Source of the DNA: DATCMH01 sp036563505
GTDB lineage: Bacteria > Pseudomonadota > Alphaproteobacteria > Rhizobiales > Beijerinckiaceae
Length of the DNA stretch: 64,000 nucleotides
Direction: 5' to 3'
NCBI GenBank assembly: GCA_036563505.1
Contig: DATCMH010000009.1
Location: forward strand, 62,001 to 126,000
The notes below the pieces were generated by a model. That model saw nothing but the letters and a program-made list of their open reading frames with translations. It was not told the origin of the DNA and did not search any database. Both the position numbers and the translations under genes were made by a program. Each line of letters begins with the position of its first letter. Position 1 is the stretch's first letter. Positions 16,219 through 24,798 of this stretch are shown here, in pieces.

Positions 16219-18759
16219 TTGATGATGTCGACCACGAGACAACGCCGGCGCAGCTCGGCGACGAACGTGACGGTCGCAGCTGCGGCGTTCGCCGCAGCTA
16301 TGTCGATGACGGGGGCGGCTTTTGCCCAGGAAGTCGTCGTGCAGGGCAACCGCCGCGTCGACGCGGAAACCATTCGGTCCTACGTTTCCGGCACGGCGTC
16401 CGGCTCCATCGAGGAGGCTCGCCGCAATCTTCTCTCCACCGGACTGTTCTCCGACGTGCGCGTCGCGCGCCGCGGCTCGCAGATCGTGGTGAGCGTACGG
16501 GAGAACGCCGGCGCCAGCCGTTCCGTCATCAACCGGGTGTTCTTCGAGGGCAACCGCAAGGTCGAGCGGGCTCTGCTCGAGGCCGAGACCCAGACGAAGG
16601 CGCGCACGAACGTCAATCAGGCGCTCATCGATGCCGACGTCGCGCGCATCCGCGAGATCTATCGCCGTCAGGGCCGCGGCCTGGCGACCGTGACGCCTCG
16701 CATCGTCGACCTGCCCAACGGCAACGTCGACGTCGTCTACTCGATCACCGAGGGCGACAAGACGGGCGTCCGCGAGATCCGCTTCGTCGGCAATAACGCG
16801 TTCGGCGGTTCGCGCCTGCGCAACCTGCTGACGACGACGGAGATGAACTTCCTGAGCTTCGTCAAGTCGTCCGACATCTACGACCCGGATCGGGTCGCCG
16901 CGGATCAGGAGCTCATCCGCCGCTACTACCTGCGCAACGGTTACGCCGACGCTCGGATCGGCGCCCCCGAAGTCGTGTTCGACGAGGCGCGCGGCGGCTA
17001 CATCATCACCTACACGATCGACGAGGGCCGCCAGTATCGCGTCGGCAACGTGCAGGTCGAGTCGCGCATTCCGGAGGTGGATGCCGGCCAGGTGCAGCGC
17101 CGCATCCGCACCGCGGCGGGCGACGTCTACAACGCCGAGGCGGTCGAGAAGTCGCTGACCGATGTCACCACCGACATCGCCAAGCGCGGCTATCCCTTCG
17201 CTCAGGTTCGCCCCGTCGGACAGCGTGATCCTTCCTCGGGAACGATCAGCCTCGGCTACGTGGTGGATGACGGTCCGCGGGTCTACGTCGAGCGCATCAA
17301 CGTTCGCGGCAACACCCGCACCCGCGACTACGTCATCCGCCGTGAGCTCGATGTCGGCGAGGGCGACGCCTACAACAAGGTGCTGCTCGACCGGGCGGAG
17401 CGCCGCCTCAACAACCTCGGCTACTTCAAGAGGGTTCGCATCACGAACGAGCCGGGCAATGCGCCCGACCGCGTCGTGGTGAACATCGATGTCGAGGATC
17501 AACCCACCGGTTCGTTCTCGATCGCCGGCGGCTACTCGACCTCTGACGGCTTCATCGGCGAGGTGTCGGTCACGGAGTCGAACTTCCTCGGCCGCGGCCA
17601 GTTCGTGCGCGTCGCCGGTACGCTGGGAGAGAAGTCGCAGGGCGTCGACTTCTCCTTCACGGAGCCGTACTTCCTCGGCTACCGCCTCGCGGCCGGCATC
17701 GACCTCTTCTCGAAGTACACGGACCAGACGCAGTACGCGCGCTACGAGAACCGCATCACCGGCGGTCAGCTCCGCCTCGGCCTGCCGGTCACGGAAGAGC
17801 TCTCCGTCACCCTGCGTTACTCGCTCTATCAGCAGGATCTGAGGATCCCGAACACGATCAAGCAGCCCTATAACGACTGCTCCGTGCCGATCTTCGGCTA
17901 TACTGCGCTCAACACCAATCCTGGCCTGGTGGGCACGGCCAACCGCGCCTCGTGCGAAGGGAACGGCGAAGCCTCGATCGCGATCAAGGAATCGGTCGGC
18001 AAGACCATCACCTCGCTCGCGGGCCTGACCCTCACCTACAACACGCTCGACAGCTTCCAGTCGCCGCGCAACGGCTTCTTCGTGGAAGTGAAGCCGGACG
18101 TGGCCGGTCTCGGCGGCGACTCGAAGTTCTTCCGTGTCACCGGCGACGCGAAGTACTACCACGAGATCTTCGACGACGTGGTCGGCCTCGCCCGCTTGCA
18201 GGGCGGCCACATCGTGGGCCTCGGCAGCCAAGACCTGCGCATCGTCGACCACTTCTTCCTTGGCCCGAGCCTCGTTCGCGGCTTCGCGAGCTCCGGCATC
18301 GGTCCGCGCGACGTCTCGACCCTCGATAACCGCGCCAACGCGCTCGGCGGCACCACCTATGTCGGCGGCACCCTCGAGGTTCAGTTCCCGATCTTCGGCA
18401 TCCCGCGGGATCTCGGCCTGAAGGGCGCGGTCTTCGCCGACGCCGGCACGCTGTTCGGTTACAAGGGTTCGACCGCCTTCGACGTCAATCGGAACTCGAT
18501 CATCGACGGCTACGATCCGGTGTCGAACCTCTGCGGCACGACCCAGCTCGTGCAGGTCGAGTGCGTGAACGTCCGCGACAAGAAGAACATCCGGTCTTCG
18601 GTCGGCGCGTCCATCCTCTGGAACTCGCCGCTCGGCCCGCTCCGGTTCGATTACGCCATCGCCCTCTCCAAGGACGAAGGCGAGCGGACCGCGGCCGGCA
18701 ACCGGATCGGCGGCGACCGCACCCAGGCGTTCCGCTTCTCGGGCGGCACGCGCTTCTGA
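16219..18759 (+). CDS. bamA: Outer membrane protein assembly factor BamA
   Basis: Core of the BAM complex, which inserts beta-barrel proteins in the outer membrane. The 846-residue precursor has a signal peptide ending near TGAAFA (residue 36) and starts the mature protein with EVVVQGNRRVDAETI. Five POTRA repeats occupy about residues 37-435, followed by the 16-stranded barrel. The lid-lock type motif VRGF is present (LVRGFASSG), and the protein ends in the outer-membrane signature GGTRF. It is followed by a terminator-like hairpin and then lpxD, without the skp/ompH gene found between them in E. coli. Confidence 0.96.
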   Translation: MMMSTTRQRRRSSATNVTVAAAAFAAAMSMTGAAFAQEVVVQGNRRVDAETIRSYVSGTASGSIEEARRNLLSTGLFSDVRVARRGSQIVVSVRENAGASRSVINRVFFEGNRKVERALLEAETQTKARTNVNQALIDADVARIREIYRRQGRGLATVTPRIVDLPNGNVDVVYSITEGDKTGVREIRFVGNNAFGGSRLRNLLTTTEMNFLSFVKSSDIYDPDRVAADQELIRRYYLRNGYADARIGAPEVVFDEARGGYIITYTIDEGRQYRVGNVQVESRIPEVDAGQVQRRIRTAAGDVYNAEAVEKSLTDVTTDIAKRGYPFAQVRPVGQRDPSSGTISLGYVVDDGPRVYVERINVRGNTRTRDYVIRRELDVGEGDAYNKVLLDRAERRLNNLGYFKRVRITNEPGNAPDRVVVNIDVEDQPTGSFSIAGGYSTSDGFIGEVSVTESNFLGRGQFVRVAGTLGEKSQGVDFSFTEPYFLGYRLAAGIDLFSKYTDQTQYARYENRITGGQLRLGLPVTEELSVTLRYSLYQQDLRIPNTIKQPYNDCSVPIFGYTALNTNPGLVGTANRASCEGNGEASIAIKESVGKTITSLAGLTLTYNTLDSFQSPRNGFFVEVKPDVAGLGGDSKFFRVTGDAKYYHEIFDDVVGLARLQGGHIVGLGSQDLRIVDHFFLGPSLVRGFASSGIGPRDVSTLDNRANALGGTTYVGGTLEVQFPIFGIPRDLGLKGAVFADAGTLFGYKGSTAFDVNRNSIIDGYDPVSNLCGTTQLVQVECVNVRDKKNIRSSVGASILWNSPLGPLRFDYAIALSKDEGERTAAGNRIGGDRTQAFRFSGGTRF

Positions 18760-18782
18760 TCGCGATCAACGACAAGGCCAGG

Positions 18783-18813
18783 GCCGGCGGGAAACCGCCG
18801 GCTTAAGCTTTTT
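18783..18813 (+). terminator. Terminator-like hairpin immediately before lpxD
   Basis: A perfect 8-bp stem GCCGGCGG (18783-18790) / CCGCCGGC (18795-18802) is closed by a GAAA tetraloop. TTAAGC and a five-T run (18809-18813) follow. The T run ends four bases before the lpxD ATG (18818), so the element could serve both as the bamA terminator and as an attenuator for lpxD. Confidence 0.65.
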
Positions 18814-18817
18814 AAGC

Positions 18818-19885
18818 ATGACAGACCCGGTCTTTTTTTCCCGCGCGGACGCGCTCACCCTCGCCGAGATCGCAAGGATCGCGGGGGCGAGCCTGCCGGA
18901 GGGCGCCGACCCCGAGCGTCGGCTCGCCAACGTGGCGCCGCTCGAATCTGCCAGGCCCGACGACCTGGCCTATATGGACAACCCGAAATACGCCGAGGCG
19001 CTGGCCGCGACGCGCGCGGGAGCCTGCCTCGTGTCGCGCCGTTTCGCCGGCCGCCTGCCGGCCGACACGGTGCCGCTCGTCTGCCCCGAGCCTTACAAGG
19101 CCTACGGCGCCGTGCTGGCCCGGTTCTATCCGTCGGCCATGCGGCCCACCAGCGGCTTCGATGCCGTCGGCGTCTCGCCGGGCTCCTTCGTGCATGCCAC
19201 CGCTCGGCTGGAGCCGGGGGTGACCGTCGATCCGGGCGCGGTAATCGGGCCCGGTGCCGAGATCGGCGCCGGCACCGTCATCGGCGCCAATGCCGTGATC
19301 GGGCCGCAGGTGCGCATCGGGCGCGACTGCGCGATCGGCCCAACCGCCACCGTGCTCCATGCTCTCGTCGGCAACCGCGCGGTCATCCACCCCGGTGTGC
19401 GGATCGGCCAGGACGGGTTCGGCTACGCCATGGGTCCGGGCGGCCATCGCAAGGTGCCCCAGGTCGGACGGGTCATCATCCAGGACGACGTCGAGATCGG
19501 CGCCAACACGACGATCGATCGCGGCGCGAGCCGCGACACCGTCATCGGTGAGGGCACCAAAATCGATAACCTCGTCCAGATCGGCCACAACGTCGTCATC
19601 GGGCGCCACTGCGTGATCGTCGCGCAAGTCGGCATCTCCGGATCGACGACGCTCGAAGATTACGTGGCGCTCGGCGGTCAAGCCGGCGTCATCGGCCACG
19701 TCCGCATCGGCGCGGGCGCGCAGATCGCGGCCTCAAGCAACGTCAGCACGGACGTGCCGCCCGGCGTGCGCTGGGGCGGAACGCCCGCCAAGCCCGTGCG
19801 GGAGTGGTTCCGCGAGATCACGGCCGTCAAAACGCTTGCATCCCGGCGCGGGGCTGCCAAAGACGACGGGCCGGACGGGGCCTGA
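18818..19885 (+). CDS. lpxD: UDP-3-O-acylglucosamine N-acyltransferase
   Basis: Third step of lipid A synthesis: adds an acyl chain from acyl-ACP to the amine of UDP-3-O-acyl-glucosamine. The 355-residue protein has the N-terminal uridine-binding domain (LTLAEIARIAG, SARPDDLAYMDNPKY) and a left-handed beta-helix of hexapeptide repeats from about residue 110. The expected HNVVIGRHC stretch is present. No clear ribosome binding site precedes ATG 18818, because a hairpin and T run occupy that place. It begins the lpxD-fabZ-lpxA-lpxI-lpxB run. Confidence 0.95.
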   Translation: MTDPVFFSRADALTLAEIARIAGASLPEGADPERRLANVAPLESARPDDLAYMDNPKYAEALAATRAGACLVSRRFAGRLPADTVPLVCPEPYKAYGAVLARFYPSAMRPTSGFDAVGVSPGSFVHATARLEPGVTVDPGAVIGPGAEIGAGTVIGANAVIGPQVRIGRDCAIGPTATVLHALVGNRAVIHPGVRIGQDGFGYAMGPGGHRKVPQVGRVIIQDDVEIGANTTIDRGASRDTVIGEGTKIDNLVQIGHNVVIGRHCVIVAQVGISGSTTLEDYVALGGQAGVIGHVRIGAGAQIAASSNVSTDVPPGVRWGGTPAKPVREWFREITAVKTLASRRGAAKDDGPDGA

Positions 19886-19926
19886 GCCCCGATCCGCCTG
19901 TGCGTTCGTTGAGGGGTGGGACACCG

Positions 19927-20394
19927 ATGAGTGACGCGGGGAAGGTTCTAGAATCCGCCGACATCGTGCGGATCATGGAGTTGCTGCCGCACCGATATCC
20001 GTTCCTGCTCGTCGACCGTATCCTGGAGATCGATGGCGACGAATCGTGCATCGGCATCAAGAACGTCACCGCCAACGAGCCGCAATTCACCGGACACTTC
20101 CCAACGCGGCCGGTCTATCCCGGCGTGCTCCTGATCGAGGGTATGGCCCAGACCGCCGGCGCCATCTGCGTCGCGTCCAAGATGGCGCAGCAGCAGGCCC
20201 CCAAGCAGGTGTTCTTCATGACCATCGATAAGGCCAAGTTCCGCAAGCCCGTGGAGCCGGGAGATCGCGTCGAGTTTCATATGACGAAGCTCAACAACCG
20301 CCGGAACATGTGGTGGTACCGCGGCGAGGCGAAGGTGGATGGAGCGCTGGTCGCCGAGGCCGAGGTCAGCGCCATGCTGGTGATGGGCGAATGA
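19927..20394 (+). CDS. fabZ: 3-hydroxyacyl-ACP dehydratase FabZ
   Basis: Dehydrates 3-hydroxyacyl-ACP during fatty acid elongation and competes with lipid A synthesis for the same substrate. The 155-residue protein has the hot-dog fold motif LLPHRYPFLLVDR. The catalytic His57 lies in GHFPTRPVYPGV and Glu71 in LLIEGMAQ. ATG 19927 gives the standard start; the longer upstream frame would add 41 unrelated residues. Its stop overlaps the lpxA start as ATGA. Confidence 0.95.
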   Translation: MSDAGKVLESADIVRIMELLPHRYPFLLVDRILEIDGDESCIGIKNVTANEPQFTGHFPTRPVYPGVLLIEGMAQTAGAICVASKMAQQQAPKQVFFMTIDKAKFRKPVEPGDRVEFHMTKLNNRRNMWWYRGEAKVDGALVAEAEVSAMLVMGE

Positions 20395-21206
20395 CGGAAC
20401 CCTTCATCCATCCGACGAGCCTCGTCGAGCCTGGCGCGACGCTCGGGAAAGGCGTCCGGATCGGCCCATTCTGCCACGTCGGAGCGAACGTGACGCTCGG
20501 CGAGGACAGCGAGCTCAAGAGCCACGTCGTGCTCGCCGGGCACATGACGATCGGCCCGCGCGCGAAAATTTTCCCGTTCGCCTCCCTCGGGCACGCGCCC
20601 CAGGACCTCACCTATGCCGGCGAGCCGACGCTGCTCACCATCGGCTCGGATTGCATCATCCGCGAAGGCGTGACGATGAACACGGGCACGGCCCGGGGCA
20701 CGGGCGAGACGGTGGTCGGCGACCGCTGCTTCTTCCTTGCCAATTCCCACGTCGCCCACGATTGCCGCGTTGGCAACAACGTCGTGCTCGCGAACAACGT
20801 CATGCTGGCCGGGCACTGCAAGATCGGCGACTTCGTCATCCTGTCGGGCGGCGCGGGCGTGCACCAATGGGTGCGCGTCGGTCCGCACGCCTTCGTCGGG
20901 GGGATGTCGGGTGTCGAGAACGACGTCATCCCCTACGGCATGGTGGTGGGCAACCGCGCCCATCTCAACGGCCTGAACATCATCGGCCTGCGCCGGCGCG
21001 GCTTCAGCCGCGACCAGATCCATGACATCCGCCGCGCCTACCGCCTCCTGTTCGCGGACGAAGGCACCTTGGCCGAACGGGTCGAGGACGTGGCGGAGGA
21101 ATTCGCGCATCACCCAATCGTGCACGAGATCCTGGATTTCATCCGGGATCGCGGCGAGCGTGCCATCTGCACGCCGCGCGATCCGGTCCCGGTGAGCGCC
21201 GGCTGA
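20391..21206 (+). CDS. lpxA: UDP-N-acetylglucosamine acyltransferase
   Basis: First step of lipid A synthesis: transfers 3-hydroxyacyl from ACP to UDP-GlcNAc. The 271-residue protein opens IHPTSLVEPGATLG and is built of hexapeptide repeats. It carries the catalytic-region NSHVAHDCRVGNNV, the substrate motif GGAGVHQWVRVGPHAF, and a C-terminal helical domain (GLRRRGFSRDQIHDIRRAYR). It overlaps fabZ upstream and lpxI downstream by a few bases, consistent with one operon. Confidence 0.96.
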   Translation: MTEPFIHPTSLVEPGATLGKGVRIGPFCHVGANVTLGEDSELKSHVVLAGHMTIGPRAKIFPFASLGHAPQDLTYAGEPTLLTIGSDCIIREGVTMNTGTARGTGETVVGDRCFFLANSHVAHDCRVGNNVVLANNVMLAGHCKIGDFVILSGGAGVHQWVRVGPHAFVGGMSGVENDVIPYGMVVGNRAHLNGLNIIGLRRRGFSRDQIHDIRRAYRLLFADEGTLAERVEDVAEEFAHHPIVHEILDFIRDRGERAICTPRDPVPVSAG

Positions 21207-22075
21207 TGACCGACCTGAGCGAGGGGCCGGTGGCGATCCTCGCGGGCTCTGGGTCGCTGCCCTTGCGCCTGATCGGCGCTCTGCGCGCCAACGGGCGTGC
21301 CTGCCGCGTGCTCGCGTTCCGCGGCTTCGCGGAAAGGGCGCTACGCCGTCATGCCGACGCAGTGGTCGATCTCCTCGACGTGCGCCGGGCGCTCGAGTGC
21401 CTCGACGGCTGGCGTCCGGCGGCGGTGACCCTTGCTGGCGGCGTGACGCGGCCGCGCCCGGCTTTGGCCGTGAACGCGGCGACCAACGCCGTCGCGCTCT
21501 GGCGCAACCGGTCCGAGATTCGTCACCTTCTCTCGGGCGGCGATGATCACGTGCTCAGAGCCGTGGTCACCATGTTGGAAGAGCGCGGCTTTCCGGTGAT
21601 CGGGGCCCACGAGCTCGACCCGTCGCTCCTCGCGTCGCTAGGCTCGATCGGCCGGCATCCGCCGGACGAGACGTCGCGGGAGGCCGCCGTGCACGGGGTG
21701 GCGCTGCTCGCTGCGCTCTCGCCATTCGATATCGGGCAGGCGGCCGTCGTCGCCGGCCGCCGCGTGCTGGCCGTCGAGGGCCCGGAGGGCACGGACCGCA
21801 TGCTGCGGCGCGTGGCGCGGCAGCAGGGCGGCTGGTTCAGCCGGCCGGCCGGGGAGGGTGTTCTGGTCAAGGTGGCCAAGCGCGGCCAGGATCTGCGCGT
21901 CGACATGCCGGCCGTCGGTCCGCGCACCTTCGTCGAGGCGGCCCGGGCCGGCCTGAAAGGCGTCGCCGTAGGCGCAGGTACGACGCTCGTCCTTGACCGG
22001 GCGGAGACGATTGCGACAGCCGACCGGCTCGGCCTCTTCTTTGTCGGGCTGCCCGTTACTGGAGCCGCGCCATGA
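21206..22075 (+). CDS. lpxI: UDP-2,3-diacylglucosamine pyrophosphatase LpxI
   Basis: Hydrolyses UDP-2,3-diacylglucosamine to lipid X and UMP, the step done by LpxH in E. coli. The 289-residue protein matches the LpxI (formerly DUF1009) family: N-terminal VAILAGSGSLPLRLIGALR, a central LLSGGDDHVLRAVVTMLEERGFPVIG, and a C-terminal domain with GTDRMLRRVA and VLVKVAKRGQDLRVDMPAVGP. Its place between lpxA and lpxB is the typical alphaproteobacterial context. Start and stop overlap both neighbours. Confidence 0.94.
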   Translation: MTDLSEGPVAILAGSGSLPLRLIGALRANGRACRVLAFRGFAERALRRHADAVVDLLDVRRALECLDGWRPAAVTLAGGVTRPRPALAVNAATNAVALWRNRSEIRHLLSGGDDHVLRAVVTMLEERGFPVIGAHELDPSLLASLGSIGRHPPDETSREAAVHGVALLAALSPFDIGQAAVVAGRRVLAVEGPEGTDRMLRRVARQQGGWFSRPAGEGVLVKVAKRGQDLRVDMPAVGPRTFVEAARAGLKGVAVGAGTTLVLDRAETIATADRLGLFFVGLPVTGAAP

Positions 22076-23253
22076 CGGCGGAGCCGATACGGATCTGGCT
22101 CGTGGCCGGCGAGGAATCAGGGGATCAGCTCGGCGCCAAGCTGATGAGCGTCCTCGAACGGGAATACGGCGATCGCACGGTCCGCTTCGCGGGCGTGGGC
22201 GGCCCGGCTATGTTGGCGCGGGGTCTCGAGCCCCTGTTTCCGATGACCGACATCAACGTCATGGGCATCGGCGCCGTCGTGGCGCAGCTGCCCCGCATCG
22301 TCCGGCGCGTCTATGAGACGGTCGACGCCGTGGTCGCGGCCAAGCCCGACGCCCTCGTCATCATTGACAGTCCGGATTTCACCCATCAGGTCGCGCGCCG
22401 CGTCCGGCGTCGCGCGCCGGGTATCCCGATCATCAACTACGTGAGCCCGAGTGTCTGGGCCTGGCGCCCCGGCCGCGCCAAGGCTATGCGAGCTTACGTT
22501 GACCATGTGCTCGCCCTCAAACCCTTCGAGCCTGCCGCCCTCCTGCGGCTCGGTGGCCCGCCCTGCACCTATGTCGGCCACCCCCTGGTCGAGCAGATCG
22601 ACGCTTTGCGCCCGCAAGCGGGCGAGCGGCCGCCGCTCGCGGCAGATCCCTTGCGCCTCCTTGTTCTGCCGGGCAGCCGCCGCTCCGAAATCTCACGCCT
22701 GCTCGATCCGTTCGGGGGAGCGCTGGAACTGCTCGCCCCTCGCCTCGGGCGACCGCTCGAGGTCACCGTTCCGGCCGTGGCGCATCTAGCCGACGTCATC
22801 GAGGCGAAGGTGAAGGCTTGGCCCGTCCCGGCCCGCGTGGTCCGCGGCGAGGCCGCGAAATGGGCGGCGTTTCGCGGAGCGCACGCCGCGCTCGCCGCAT
22901 CCGGCACCGTCACCCTCGAGCTCGCGCTGTCAGGCGTGCCGATGACCGTGGCCTACAAGGTGTCGGCTCTCGAGTACGCGCTCCGCCACCTCGTTAAGGT
23001 CTCGAGCATCGTGCTCGCGAACCTGATCCTCGACGAGAACGTCATCCCGGAGCGCATCCAGGAAAACTGCACGCCGGAGATCCTGAGCCGCGACCTTCTC
23101 GCGCTTCTCGCCGACACGCCCGAGCGCCGCGCGCAGCTCGACGCCTTCGCCCGCCTCGACGATCTGATGGCCGTCGAAGGCGGCGAGCCGAGCCGTCGCG
23201 CGGCAAGGGTGCTCATCGAGACCATTGGGCACCGGGCGATCCCGGCGTCCTGA
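22072..23253 (+). CDS. lpxB: Lipid-A-disaccharide synthase
   Basis: GT19 glycosyltransferase that joins lipid X and UDP-2,3-diacylglucosamine into the lipid A disaccharide at the inner membrane. The 393-residue protein has the N-terminal WLVAGEESGDQLGAKLM, the conserved FAGVGGPAMLARG, NYVSPSVWAWRPGRAKAM and the donor-site region LPGSRRSEI, plus SGTVTLELALSGVPMTVAYK. It closes the lipid A run. A hairpin that terminates gltA from the other strand lies just after its stop. Confidence 0.96.
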   Translation: MTAEPIRIWLVAGEESGDQLGAKLMSVLEREYGDRTVRFAGVGGPAMLARGLEPLFPMTDINVMGIGAVVAQLPRIVRRVYETVDAVVAAKPDALVIIDSPDFTHQVARRVRRRAPGIPIINYVSPSVWAWRPGRAKAMRAYVDHVLALKPFEPAALLRLGGPPCTYVGHPLVEQIDALRPQAGERPPLAADPLRLLVLPGSRRSEISRLLDPFGGALELLAPRLGRPLEVTVPAVAHLADVIEAKVKAWPVPARVVRGEAAKWAAFRGAHAALAASGTVTLELALSGVPMTVAYKVSALEYALRHLVKVSSIVLANLILDENVIPERIQENCTPEILSRDLLALLADTPERRAQLDAFARLDDLMAVEGGEPSRRAARVLIETIGHRAIPAS

Positions 23254-23280
23254 AGCTCCTCGTCAACGAGCGGTGCCAGC

Positions 23281-23306
23281 AAAAAGGGGCGCTCGACGGC
23301 GCCCCT
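23281..23306 (-). terminator. Intrinsic terminator for gltA, possibly bidirectional
   Basis: AGGGGCGC (23285-23292) pairs perfectly with GCGCCCCT (23299-23306). The five A bases at 23281-23285 become a U-tract on the minus-strand transcript leaving gltA. It also lies 28 bases after the lpxB stop and could slow plus-strand transcription. Confidence 0.75.
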
Positions 23307-23331
23307 GTTCGCGTCGGCTCGGAGATCCGCG

Positions 23332-24624
23332 TCAGCTGCGCTGGTTGATGGTGAGGTAATCCCGCTGAGGGGCGCCGACGTAGAGCTGACGCGGGCGGCC
23401 GATCTTCTGCGACGGATCCTCGATCATCTCCTTCCACTGCGCGATCCAGCCGACCGTCCGAGCGACGGCGAAGAGCACGGTGAACATGGAGGTCGGGAAG
23501 CCCATCGCCTTGAGGGTGATGCCCGAATAGAAGTCGATGTTCGGGTAGAGCTTCTTCTCGACGAAGTACTCGTCTTTCAGCGCGATCTGCTCGAGCTCCA
23601 TGGCGACGTCGAGCAGCGGGTCGTCCTTGATGCCGAGCTCGGTCAGCACCTCATGCGTCGTCTTCTGCATGATCTTCGCGCGCGGGTCGTAGTTCTTATA
23701 GACCCGGTGGCCGAAGCCCATGAGGCGGAAGGGATCGTTCTTGTCCTTCGCCTTGGCGATGTAGGTGGGGATGCGATCGGGCGTGCCGATCTCCTCCAGC
23801 ATCTTCAGCGCGGCTTCGTTCGCGCCGCCGTGGGCCGGTCCCCAGAGGCAGGCGACGCCAGCGGCGATGCAGGCAAACGGGTTGGCGCCGGACGAGCCCG
23901 CGAGCCGCACCGTCGAGGTCGAGGCGTTCTGCTCGTGATCGGCGTGCAGGATGAAGATGCGGTCAAGCGCCCGCGAGAGCACCGGATTGACCTTGTACTC
24001 TTCTGCAGGCACCGCGAAGCACATGCGCAGGAAGTTTGACGTATAGTCGAGGTCGTTCTTCGGATACACGAAGGGCTGGCCGACGTGATACTTGTAGGCC
24101 ATGGCCGCTAGCGTCGGCAGCTTCGCGATCATCCGCATGGAGGCGACCATGCGCTGATGCGTGTCGGAGATGTCCGTCGAGTCGTGGTAGAAGGCGGAGA
24201 GCGCGCCCACGCAGCCGACCATGATGGCCATGGGATGCGCGTCGCGGCGGAAACCCTGGTAGAACCGCGACATCTGCTCGTGCACCATCGTGTGGCGCGT
24301 GACGCGGTAGTCGAAATCGGCCTTCTGCGACGCCGTAGGCAGCTCGCCGTAGAGCAGGAGGTAGCAGGTTTCGAGAAAGTCGCCGTGCTCGGCGAGCTGC
24401 TCGATGGGGTAGCCGCGATAGAGCAGCACGCCCTGGTCGCCGTCGATGTAGGTGATCGCCGACTCGCAGGCCGCCGTCGAGGTGAAGCCCGGGTCGTAGG
24501 TGAACATCCCGGTCTGGGCGTAAAGCTTCGAGATGTCGACCACGCTCGGCCCGATCGAGCCGTCCTTGACCGCAAGCTCGATCTGCTTGTTGTCGGCAAT
24601 CAACGTGCTCGTGTTCGCGGTCAT
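23332..24624 (-). CDS. gltA: Citrate synthase (type II)
   Basis: Condenses acetyl-CoA and oxaloacetate to citrate, the entry step of the TCA cycle. The 430-residue protein is of the hexameric, NADH-sensitive bacterial type. It shows the catalytic histidine regions HEQNASTSTVRLAGSSGANP and GFGHRVYKNYDPRAKIM, and the catalytic Asp region SGITLKAMGFPTSMFTVLFA. It is transcribed alone, ending in a terminator at 23281-23306, with a candidate promoter near 24735-24763. Confidence 0.97.
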   Translation of the reverse strand: MTANTSTLIADNKQIELAVKDGSIGPSVVDISKLYAQTGMFTYDPGFTSTAACESAITYIDGDQGVLLYRGYPIEQLAEHGDFLETCYLLLYGELPTASQKADFDYRVTRHTMVHEQMSRFYQGFRRDAHPMAIMVGCVGALSAFYHDSTDISDTHQRMVASMRMIAKLPTLAAMAYKYHVGQPFVYPKNDLDYTSNFLRMCFAVPAEEYKVNPVLSRALDRIFILHADHEQNASTSTVRLAGSSGANPFACIAAGVACLWGPAHGGANEAALKMLEEIGTPDRIPTYIAKAKDKNDPFRLMGFGHRVYKNYDPRAKIMQKTTHEVLTELGIKDDPLLDVAMELEQIALKDEYFVEKKLYPNIDFYSGITLKAMGFPTSMFTVLFAVARTVGWIAQWKEMIEDPSQKIGRPRQLYVGAPQRDYLTINQRS

Positions 24625-24734
24625 GGCGCGGAGCCTTTCCTGGTGCGGTTCAGCCCGGGGGAGGGCGGGCGAAGCGGCGATAGAGGTCCCGTCAACGCGG
24701 GCGGCGGCCGCCCGTGCCGGGAAAGGGATGCGTT

Positions 24735-24763
24735 CAGCTAGCTTATCCGTTCCACCCCTTCAA
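24735..24763 (-). promoter_or_regulatory. Candidate gltA promoter
   Basis: On the minus strand, TTGAAG (complement of 24758-24763) and TAGCTG (complement of 24735-24740) are 17 bases apart, about 110 bases before the gltA start. It lies in the least GC-rich part of the gltA-gltX gap. This is a pattern match only. Confidence 0.3.
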
Positions 24764-24798
24764 GCGCGCCGAAGGTTGGCCCGCGGCGGAGGCCACGG

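Noticed and set aside
16033..18252. A 739-codon open frame antisense to bamA
   Set aside because: Same GC-driven artefact. bamA on the plus strand has a signal peptide, POTRA repeats and barrel signature.
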